Assembly (NCBI RefSeq): GCF_040081985.1
Contig: NZ_JBEBMH010000002.1
Span: forward strand, 186,001-250,000
DNA: 64,000 nt
Source: Kumtagia yinganensis
GTDB taxonomy: Bacteria > Pseudomonadota > Alphaproteobacteria > Rhizobiales > Rhizobiaceae
Direction: 5' to 3'
Shown: in pieces, positions 32,374-42,141 of the stretch
Numbering within the stretch: position 1 is the first letter of the stretch
How the letters are laid out: each line of letters starts with the position of its first letter
Notes under the pieces: model-generated
Seen by the model: the letters and a program-made list of their open reading frames with translations, nothing else
Told to the model about the DNA's origin: nothing
Database searches by the model: none
Program-made: the position numbers and the translations under genes

Positions 32374-34676
32374 CTGGCCGCCGCCTCCCGGATCGCCGTC
32401 CAGATGCGCAAAGGCGTCGTCGGCATCTCGATGTGGCCGATGCCGTAGGCGCGCCACAGCGCGTCGGTGACGGCGTTGAGCGTCGCCGGCGTCGAGCCGA
32501 TGGTGCCGGCCTCGCCGGCGCCCTTGATGCCCATGGCGTTGGTGGTCGACGGCACGTTGCGCGTCTCGAAGCGGATGAAGGGAACGTCGTCGGCGCGCGG
32601 CATGGCGTAGTCCATGAAGCTCGCGGTGAGCAGCTGGCCGTCCTCGCCATAGACGGTTTCCTCGGTCAGCGCCTGGCCGATGCCCTGGACGATGCCGCCA
32701 TGCACCTGGCCGGCGAGCAGGATCGGGTTCACCGTCACGCCGAAATCATCCACCACGACGTAGTCGGTGAGTTCGGTGCGGCCGGTCGCCGGGTCGATCT
32801 CGACTTCGCAGATATGCGTGCCGTTCGGATAGGTGCATTCGTCCTGGACGAACTCGCCGAAACCGCTGATATCCTCCGGTTTCTTCGCAGCCTTCGCCAA
32901 TGCCGGAAAATCGATCGCGCGGTCGGTGCCGACGATGCGCGCCTCGCCGTCGACCAGTTCGATATCGTCGGACGAGGCTTCCAACTCGTCCGCCGCCAGT
33001 TTTCGCAGCTTCACGGCAAGATCCTCGCCGGCGCGCGACGCCGAGACGCCGCCCAGCGGGATCGAACGCGAGCCGCCGGTGCCGCCGCCGCTGGCCAGCC
33101 GGTCGGTGTCGCCCTGGTGGACGATGACCTTCTCGACATCCAGCCCGAGTTTTTCGGCGGCGATCTGCGCATAGGCGGTGGCGTGGCCCTGCCCGTTCGA
33201 CTGGGTGCCGATGCGCAGCGTCACCGTGCCGTCGGGATTGAGGCCGACATAGGCCGGCTCGGAGCCTTCGAAGGCGCAGGCCTCGATATAGGTCGCCATG
33301 CCGATGCCGCGGATCAGCCCCCTGGCGCGCGATCCCTCCAGCCGTGCGTCGAAGCCGGCCCAACCGGCGCGCTCCATCGCAAGGGTCATGTGGCCATCGA
33401 ACTCGCCGACGTCATAAAGACGCCCGGTGGCCGTGCGGTAGGGGAATTGCTCGGGCCGGATGAAGTTGCGGCGCCGGATCTCCTCGCGCGACAGACCAAG
33501 TTCGCGGGCGCAGACATCGACCAGCTTTTCGAGGAGGAAGGCGGCCTCGGGGCGGCCGGCACCGCGATAGGCGTCGACGGGGGTGGTGTTGGTGTAGACG
33601 CCGGTGATCGTCACGTCGAGCGCCGGTATGTCGTAGAGGCCAGTCGACATGGAAGCGCCGATATAGGGCACGACGGGTCCGTATTGCGAACAATAGGCGC
33701 CGAGATTCGCCAGGAATTTCACCCGCAGTGCGAGGAAACGGCCATCGCCGTCCATCGCCATCTCGGCGTCGACGGCATTGTCGCGGCCTTGCGCATCGCT
33801 CAGAAAATGCTCACCGCGGTCGCCGGTCCATTTCACCGGCTTGCCGAGGCGCTTGGCTGCCTCCAGCACCAGCGCATATTCGCGGTAGACGAAGGCTTTT
33901 GGCCCGAAGCCGCCGCCCACGTCGGGCGTGATCACCCTGATCCTCGACTTGTCGACGCCAAAGACCTGTTGGGCGAGGACGGACTGCATCGAATGCACGC
34001 CCTGCGAGCCGCTGGTCAGCACCAGCCGCCCGGTCTCGTCGACCTCGCCGATCGCGGCGCGCGGTTCCATGTAATTGACGACGAGGCGGTTGTTGACGAA
34101 GGACACACTCGCCGTGCGGGCCGCCTTGGCGAAAGCCGCATCGGTGGCGGCGCGGTCGCCGATCTCGTAGAGGAAGGCGCGGTTGGTGCCGAGTTCCGGC
34201 CAGACCAGCGGCGTCCCGGGATCGAGCGCGGCAGCGGTGTTTCCCGCCGCTTCCTCGGCGTCGTAATCGACCTCGATCAGTTCGGCGGCGTCCTGCGCCA
34301 GCGCCCGACTATCGGCAACCACGAAGGCGACGGCGTCGCCGACATGGTTGACGCGGTCGCGGCAGAGGATCGGGATGTCGCGCGTCGGGGCGCGCTTGCC
34401 GTCCGGCTGCTTCTGCATGACGGTCGACTTGAGCGCCCCGAGATGCGCCACGTCCTCGCCGGTCAGCACCAGGTGCACGCCCGGCGCGGCACGGGCCGCC
34501 TCTGTCGAGGTGATCCGGAAACTCCCCTTCGCCACCGGCGAGCGCAGCACGAAGCCGTGCACCATGCCGGGAGCCGCGATGTCGTCGGTGTAACGGCCCT
34601 TGCCGGTGATGAACGACTGGTCCTCGAGACGCTTTACAGGCGCTCCCATCCCGAATTTGGGTGTGAACACGGTCAT
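32370..34676 (-). CDS. Xanthine dehydrogenase-family molybdopterin-binding subunit (form-II CoxL-like)
   Basis: 768-residue large subunit of a molybdenum hydroxylase. N-terminal a/b-hammerhead (GKGRYTDDIAAPGMVHGFVLRSP), then the two molybdopterin-binding halves with GGGFGPKAFVYREYA, the form-II signature AYRGAGRPEA (form-I CO dehydrogenases have a Cys-containing loop here), QSNGQGHATAYAQI, and the catalytic-Glu region KGAGEAGTIGS. The FAD and [2Fe-2S] subunits normally encoded beside it are absent. Coupled by a 4-base overlap to an EamA exporter. ATG at 34676 with GGAG upstream. Substrate unknown; CO oxidation should not be assumed. Confidence 0.88.
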   Translation of the reverse strand: MTVFTPKFGMGAPVKRLEDQSFITGKGRYTDDIAAPGMVHGFVLRSPVAKGSFRITSTEAARAAPGVHLVLTGEDVAHLGALKSTVMQKQPDGKRAPTRDIPILCRDRVNHVGDAVAFVVADSRALAQDAAELIEVDYDAEEAAGNTAAALDPGTPLVWPELGTNRAFLYEIGDRAATDAAFAKAARTASVSFVNNRLVVNYMEPRAAIGEVDETGRLVLTSGSQGVHSMQSVLAQQVFGVDKSRIRVITPDVGGGFGPKAFVYREYALVLEAAKRLGKPVKWTGDRGEHFLSDAQGRDNAVDAEMAMDGDGRFLALRVKFLANLGAYCSQYGPVVPYIGASMSTGLYDIPALDVTITGVYTNTTPVDAYRGAGRPEAAFLLEKLVDVCARELGLSREEIRRRNFIRPEQFPYRTATGRLYDVGEFDGHMTLAMERAGWAGFDARLEGSRARGLIRGIGMATYIEACAFEGSEPAYVGLNPDGTVTLRIGTQSNGQGHATAYAQIAAEKLGLDVEKVIVHQGDTDRLASGGGTGGSRSIPLGGVSASRAGEDLAVKLRKLAADELEASSDDIELVDGEARIVGTDRAIDFPALAKAAKKPEDISGFGEFVQDECTYPNGTHICEVEIDPATGRTELTDYVVVDDFGVTVNPILLAGQVHGGIVQGIGQALTEETVYGEDGQLLTASFMDYAMPRADDVPFIRFETRNVPSTTNAMGIKGAGEAGTIGSTPATLNAVTDALWRAYGIGHIEMPTTPLRIWTAIREAAAR

Positions 34677-34829
34677 GTCTGCTCCGGAAAACTGTGGCGG
34701 GAATGCACGCCTGGAGATAAGCGCTTCGTCAGTTTTGTCGAGGGGTGGTTTCGTGTAAAGAGCACCACCCCGGATTTGTTGGGCCAGAGTCGCCCTGGCC
34801 GCCCGGCCGCAACCCAGGAAGGCTTTCCT

Positions 34830-37469
34830 ATGCGTACAGACACCGGCCAGGTCTTCCGGCTCGAGGACTATCGCCCGAGCGACTACCTGATCCCGCGGAC
34901 CGAGCTTTCCTTTCGCCTGTCGCCCAACAGCACGCTGGTTACCGCCAGACTGACGATTCGCCGGCGCGATCCGGCGGCGCGAAACCTGCCCCTGGTGCTC
35001 GACGGCGACGGACTTGACCTGCGCGGCATCAGCCTGGACGGCAGAGCGCTGGCTTCCGAGGACTATGCGGCGACGCCGGACAAACTCATCCTGCACAACC
35101 CGCCGGCCGAGTTCATGCTGACGCTGGAAACCGAGATTGTGCCGTCGGGAAATACCGTCCTGATGGGGCTTTATCGCTCCAACGGCGTCTACTGCACGCA
35201 ATGCGAGGCGGAAGGTTTCCGGCGCATTACCTATTTCCTCGATCGGCCGGACATCCTGTCGGTGTACACCGTCCGCATCGAGGCCGGGCGGGCCGAAGCT
35301 CCGCTTCTCCTGTCCAACGGCAACCCGGTCGAGAGCGGCGACCTCGGCGACGGACGGCATTTCGCCGTCTGGCACGATCCGTTTCCGAAACCGTCCTACC
35401 TGTTCGCACTCGTTGCCGGCGATCTGGGCGTCGTGGCCGACCGCTTCATCACCATGTCCGGCCGCGACGTGGCTCTCGGCATCTATGTCGAGCACGGGAA
35501 GGAGCGACTCGCCGCCTATGCGATGGATGCGCTGAAGCGCTCGATGAAATGGGACGAGGAGGCCTTCGGCCGCGAATACGATCTCGACGTCTTCAACATC
35601 GTCGCCGTGTCCGATTTCAACATGGGCGCGATGGAGAACAAGGGCCTCAACATCTTCAACGACAAATATGTGCTGGCCGACGAGGACACCGCGACCGACG
35701 CCGATTTCGCCAATATCGAGGCGATCATCGCCCATGAGTATTTCCACAATTGGACCGGAAACAGAATCACTTGCCGCGACTGGTTCCAGCTTTGCCTGAA
35801 GGAAGGGCTGACCGTCTTCCGTGACCATGAATTCTCGGCCGACCAGCGCTCGCGCCCGGTCAAGCGCATCGCCGAAGTCCGCACGCTGCGCGCCCATCAG
35901 TTCCCGGAAGACCAGGGACCGCTGGCGCATCCGGTGCGGCCGCGCCGTTACCGCGAGATCAACAATTTCTACACGGCGACCGTCTACGAGAAGGGCTCGG
36001 AAGTCGTGCGCATGATCCGCACCATCCTCGGCGCCGAGGATTTCCGAAAGGGGATGGATCTCTACTTCGAGCGCCATGACGGCGAGGCCGCGACGATCGA
36101 GGATTTCCTGGCCGCATTCGAGAATGCGTCGGGGCGCGATCTCAGCCAGTTCGCGCTTTGGTATCACCAGGCCGGGACGCCGAACCTGACGGTGACCGCC
36201 GAGCACGACGCGATGGCTGAAACCTTCACCATGCAGATCGAGCAGTCGGTGCCGCCAACACCCTCGGAGAGCCGCAAGCGGCTGATGTATATTCCGATCG
36301 AGTTCGGTCTCGTCGGGCCGGACGGACGCGACCTCGCCTATTCCGATGCCGAGGGCGCAGTCATCGAGAACGGCGTGATCCATCTGCGCAAACGGCGGCA
36401 TTCGATCCTGTTCTCGGGCGTCAAGGAGCGCCCGGCGGTCTCGCTCAACCGAGGCTTTTCGGCGCCGGTGACGCTGTCGGTCGAGCAGAAGCCGGAGGAC
36501 CAGTTCTTCCTTGCGCGTCACGATGGCGATGCCTTTTCGCGCTGGCAGGCTTTCAACACGGTGATGACGGAATCGTTGATCGCTGCCTCGCGGCGCATAC
36601 TTGACGACCGCGAACCGGATTTCAGCCCCGCCATTGCCGAGCTTGCCGGTGCAATAGCCGATGACGACGGCCTCGAACCGGCGTTCCGCGCGCTTGCGTT
36701 GACGCCTCCAAGCGAGGCCGACATCGCCCGCGAGATCGGCGGCAACATCAATCCGGACGCGATCTTTTCGGCCCGCGAAGCCCTGGTCCGGCTCGTGGCA
36801 GAGGCCAACCGCGAGCGCTTCTCCACGATCTACGACGCCCTGACCGACAAGGGACCGTTCAGGCCCGACGCCGCGAGCGCCGGCCGGCGTTCGCTGCGCA
36901 ACGTGCTGCTCGACTATCTGTCCGCGCTGTCGGGCGGCGTTGACCTCACGTCAAAACACTTCGCGTCGGCAGGCAACATGACCGACCGGGCCTCGGCGCT
37001 GGCTGTTCTGGCGCATCGCCACCAGGCGACGCCTGAGGCGCGCAGTGCACTCGCTACGTTCGAAGCAACCTACGGCAAGGACGCGCTTGTCATGGACAAG
37101 TGGTTTGCCATCCAGGCAGCCGCGCCGGGGGTCGGCACGGTCGAAGCGGTGAAGCGGCTTTCGGTCCATCCGTCGTTCTCGCTCGCCAATCCCAACCGGC
37201 TGCGCTCGCTGTTCGGCACCTTCTTCAGCGGCAACCAGACCGGCTTCCATCGCGCCGACGGCGCCGGCTATCAGTTGTTTGCCGAGACGATCCTGCAGGT
37301 GGAGAAGCGCAATCCGCAGGTTGCCGCGCGGCTGGCGACGGGGCTGCGCTCCTGGCGCTCGCTGGAGCCGAAGCGGCAGGAACTGGCGCGCCAGGCACTG
37401 GTTTCCATCGCCTCGACCAAAGGGCTGTCGGCGGATCTGAGTGACATCGTGGAACGGACCCTGGCGTAA
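34830..37469 (+). CDS. pepN: Aminopeptidase N (M1 family)
   Basis: Cytosolic zinc aminopeptidase of 879 residues, the full length for bacterial PepN. The exopeptidase motif GAMENKG is at 266-272. The zinc site HEYFHNW has His302 and His306, catalytic Glu303, and third ligand Glu325 in KEGLT, exactly HExxH-x18-E. The N-terminal region CTQCEAEGFRRITYFLDRPD and C-terminal helical domain are typical of the PepN subfamily. Start ATG at 34830, AGGAAGG upstream. Divergent from the CoxL-like gene (153-base gap). Confidence 0.95.
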   Translation: MRTDTGQVFRLEDYRPSDYLIPRTELSFRLSPNSTLVTARLTIRRRDPAARNLPLVLDGDGLDLRGISLDGRALASEDYAATPDKLILHNPPAEFMLTLETEIVPSGNTVLMGLYRSNGVYCTQCEAEGFRRITYFLDRPDILSVYTVRIEAGRAEAPLLLSNGNPVESGDLGDGRHFAVWHDPFPKPSYLFALVAGDLGVVADRFITMSGRDVALGIYVEHGKERLAAYAMDALKRSMKWDEEAFGREYDLDVFNIVAVSDFNMGAMENKGLNIFNDKYVLADEDTATDADFANIEAIIAHEYFHNWTGNRITCRDWFQLCLKEGLTVFRDHEFSADQRSRPVKRIAEVRTLRAHQFPEDQGPLAHPVRPRRYREINNFYTATVYEKGSEVVRMIRTILGAEDFRKGMDLYFERHDGEAATIEDFLAAFENASGRDLSQFALWYHQAGTPNLTVTAEHDAMAETFTMQIEQSVPPTPSESRKRLMYIPIEFGLVGPDGRDLAYSDAEGAVIENGVIHLRKRRHSILFSGVKERPAVSLNRGFSAPVTLSVEQKPEDQFFLARHDGDAFSRWQAFNTVMTESLIAASRRILDDREPDFSPAIAELAGAIADDDGLEPAFRALALTPPSEADIAREIGGNINPDAIFSAREALVRLVAEANRERFSTIYDALTDKGPFRPDAASAGRRSLRNVLLDYLSALSGGVDLTSKHFASAGNMTDRASALAVLAHRHQATPEARSALATFEATYGKDALVMDKWFAIQAAAPGVGTVEAVKRLSVHPSFSLANPNRLRSLFGTFFSGNQTGFHRADGAGYQLFAETILQVEKRNPQVAARLATGLRSWRSLEPKRQELARQALVSIASTKGLSADLSDIVERTLA

Positions 37470-37485
37470 GGAACGTCGGACACGG

Positions 37486-38370
37486 TCAGGCGGGCTCTCG
37501 CATCCGAACGGTCTTTGCCGCAGTAGACGCGCCGATGGTCATATGGACGGCCACGGCAACGAAAACGGTCAGCCCGCCTACGAGTGTGCCGCCGCTCGGC
37601 GTCTCGCCGAATGCCAGCCACACCCACAAAGGCGCCAGCGGCGAATCCAGCGCGCCGATGAGCGCCGTCTCAATGGCCGGCAGGAAACGCGCGCCGAGAG
37701 TGAACAGCGCAAGGCCCAGCGACGAGTTGACGATGCCGAACAGGGCAAGCAGCAGCAAATCGTAGGCGGAAACCGCCAGCGGGTCGCCCAGCGGCCAGCA
37801 CGCGAACCCGCTCAGCAACGCCGACAGGCAGGCCGCCGGCATGACCGGAATATCGCGAAAACGCCGGACGATGACCATGATCGCCGCCATGCACAGCGTC
37901 ATGCCGAAAGCCAGGAGATCGCCGAACAGTCCGCCTTCGACGCCGAGGCCGACCATGATCGCCACGCCGACCAGCGCGGCAAGGCTGGCGAGCAGCGCGC
38001 TCGCCGTCGGCCGCTCCCGAAGCAGAAGCCAGCCGAGCGCGGCGGCAAGGAAGGGAACCGTCGCGTAGATCACCGCGACATGGGCGACCGTCGTATGCCG
38101 GAGCGAGGTGATGAAGAATACCATGCCGACCGACGACAGGATTGCAAAAAGCCAGCCGGGCCAGCCCATCCTCCACATGCCGCGCAACGAATCCCCTCGC
38201 CGCAAGGCGACGATGACGACCGCGAGCCCGAGCGCGCCGAACAGGCCGCGCCAGACGAGCATCGTCCATGTATCCGTCGGGATCAGGCGGGTGAACAAGC
38301 CGGCGGTGCTCCAGGCGATGGCTGAACCGGTAACCAGAATCAATCCAAGGCGATATTCCGGCACGTTCAT
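37486..38370 (-). CDS. EamA/DMT-family transporter
   Basis: 294 residues, ten predicted helices in two EamA halves (first half ending AVIYATVPFLAAALGWLLLRERP, second PAIETALIGALDSPLAPLWVWLAFGE). Distinct in sequence from the EamA protein at 31426. ATG at 38370 overlaps the preceding gene's stop as ATGA, so the two are coupled. Substrate unknown. Convergent with pepN. Confidence 0.83.
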   Translation of the reverse strand: MNVPEYRLGLILVTGSAIAWSTAGLFTRLIPTDTWTMLVWRGLFGALGLAVVIVALRRGDSLRGMWRMGWPGWLFAILSSVGMVFFITSLRHTTVAHVAVIYATVPFLAAALGWLLLRERPTASALLASLAALVGVAIMVGLGVEGGLFGDLLAFGMTLCMAAIMVIVRRFRDIPVMPAACLSALLSGFACWPLGDPLAVSAYDLLLLALFGIVNSSLGLALFTLGARFLPAIETALIGALDSPLAPLWVWLAFGETPSGGTLVGGLTVFVAVAVHMTIGASTAAKTVRMREPA

Positions 38371-38834
38371 GTTTCGCTTCCGCCGGTCCCGGAGGGCGAA
38401 TTCGCCTTCTTCCAGTCTCCCGTCGTGTTCCACCAGCGGTTCCGGTTGGCGCTGTCGTCGAGCCCCTTCGACCGGCTGGCGAGGATCTCGTGAAGCCTGA
38501 TCACCGGTTCCTGGTAGCTGTGGGTCTGGAAGATCGCTTCGATCACCCGGCCGGCCAGTTGTCGGTCGGCGGGAAGTTCGAAGGAAACGGCCACCACGCC
38601 GGGCCGTTTCCGGAGGTCCGTTTCCGGGCCGGCGGCCGCGCCCTCGAGCGGGCGATAGCGTTCGATACCGGTCGCCGACTGGTAGGCGTTGCTGTCGTAA
38701 CTGCCCATGGTCAGCGGCGTGATCTCAATCACCGCTCCCACGATGCGATCGATGTCCTCGACGGGCGCATGAAACGTCAGCAGAAGCATGCGCTCCATGC
38801 GTACCGAGCCTGTTTCAAGTTCCTGCCCGAACAT
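38367..38834 (-). CDS. Hypothetical protein with CutA/NIF3-like fold signature
   Basis: 155 residues. A strand-helix pattern leads to VIEAIFQTHSYQEPVIRLHEI, reminiscent of the HPYEEPAI segment in the YqfO/NIF3 and CutA ferredoxin-like domains. The C-terminus is hydrophilic. No signal peptide. ATG at 38834 with GGAGG four bases upstream. It is translated just before the EamA exporter through a 4-base overlap, suggesting a joint role. Fold assignment is tentative. Confidence 0.65.
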   Translation of the reverse strand: MFGQELETGSVRMERMLLLTFHAPVEDIDRIVGAVIEITPLTMGSYDSNAYQSATGIERYRPLEGAAAGPETDLRKRPGVVAVSFELPADRQLAGRVIEAIFQTHSYQEPVIRLHEILASRSKGLDDSANRNRWWNTTGDWKKANSPSGTGGSET

Positions 38835-39085
38835 TTGCCCTCCTCGCCCGTTGCAAGGGCACGATACGCGCAGGCTGCTGACAACCGCCTGTCAGCAGGG
38901 GCGATCCATCCGCGATGGTCCCGATCGAGTCCCGATCCTGTCCACCAGTCGTTTTTTTACGCCGGCTTGACGCCTTTCGTGCACGAACACTGGACAAGGC
39001 GAATCACGTCTGATTCTTTAGGGCAGATTCGGGTGTGCGGCGTATCCGGATCGTCAGAGAAAACAAATTTCGGGGAGCCAGTCGG

Positions 39086-41413
<2,328 letters not shown>

Positions 41414-41423
41414 CGCCTACCTA

Positions 41424-41618
41424 ACCCTCTCCCTTGGGGGGTCCGAAGGACGGGCGAGACCGTGGCTCGCCCCGAACGATCCGTCGGAGCGAAGCGCAAA
41501 TCGTGAGGCGGGGTGGGGCTGCTTCAGGTTGAAGCACTGCCGCACCGACCCCTCCCCGCTTCAAAAACCTCGCGTTCCGCTCGGTTTTCTCCGCGACCCT
41601 CCCCTCAAGGGGGAGGGT
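41424..41618. repeat. Composite palindromic repeat between convergent genes
   Basis: Starts CCCTCTCCCTTGGGGGGTCC with an inner hairpin GGGCGAGACCGTGGCTCGCCC and ends GACCCTCCCCTCAAGGGGGAGGG, the same right-hand terminus as the other elements. The middle (about 41500-41580) contains ACTGCCGCACCGACCCCTCCCC. Probably two abutting or recombined elements; the outer stem may also serve as a terminator for both flanking genes. Confidence 0.75.
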
Positions 41619-41640
41619 ATTCGGCGCCCGGCCTCAAAGA

Positions 41641-42075
41641 TCAGTGCCGCTTGCCCCAGCCGCGCTTCGGCATTTCTTCCGGCACGATCTTGCCGTCGTC
41701 GTTGCGGTCCATCAGCGCGAACAGTTTCTTCTGGCGCGACTCGATCTCGACGACCGTCAGCATGCCGTCGCCGTCGGTATCGAAGCGCTCGACGATGCGG
41801 CGCGCCATGCGTTCCGCACGCATGCGTTCGATCTCGGAAGCGATCTCGGCGACGGTCATCTTGCCGTCGCCATTGGCGTCGGCATTGCCGATGCGGCTGT
41901 TCATCGCAGCCACGAACTCCTCGAAGGTGACGTCGCCGCTTGAATCGGCGTCGGCCCGCTCGAAACGCATATTGCCGCCCGTGCGGCCCTCTTCCCTGTC
42001 GGCCGCGAAGGCGGAGGTTCCGCCGCTCGTCGCCACCGCAAGAAAGGCCATTGCGAGTTTCGTCGATGTCTTCAC
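41641..42075 (-). CDS. Exported EF-hand calcium-binding protein
   Basis: 144 residues: signal peptide (VKTSTKLAMAFLAVATSGGT, cleavage near AFAAD) and four calcium-loop-like motifs, DADSSGDVTFEEF, DANGDGKMTVAEI, DTDGDGMLTVVEI and DRNDDGKIVPEE, each with the DxDxDG ligand pattern. Probably a periplasmic calsymin/calmodulin-like protein. The GTG at 42075 is taken as start because AAGGAGAG lies seven bases upstream; the ATG at 42093 has no such site. Confidence 0.88.
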   Translation of the reverse strand: MKTSTKLAMAFLAVATSGGTSAFAADREEGRTGGNMRFERADADSSGDVTFEEFVAAMNSRIGNADANGDGKMTVAEIASEIERMRAERMARRIVERFDTDGDGMLTVVEIESRQKKLFALMDRNDDGKIVPEEMPKRGWGKRH

Positions 42076-42141
42076 TTCAGCTCTCCTTTGCATCGTTACC
42101 CCCGATGCGGTTCCGGCAAGGTCTGTGGCGTCCCATCGCCG

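Noticed and set aside
32370..34676. Carbon monoxide dehydrogenase assignment for the CoxL-like protein
   Set aside because: The active-site loop is the form-II AYRGAGR type and the accessory coxM/coxS and maturation genes are absent, so CO oxidation is not supported.
32433..34829. Very long open frames antisense to the CoxL-like gene, continuous with pepN or the upstream region
   Set aside because: They follow from high third-position GC, which depletes stops on the opposite strand. Translations are low-complexity Arg/Asp/Val-rich and carry no domain; the sense genes have complete motifs.
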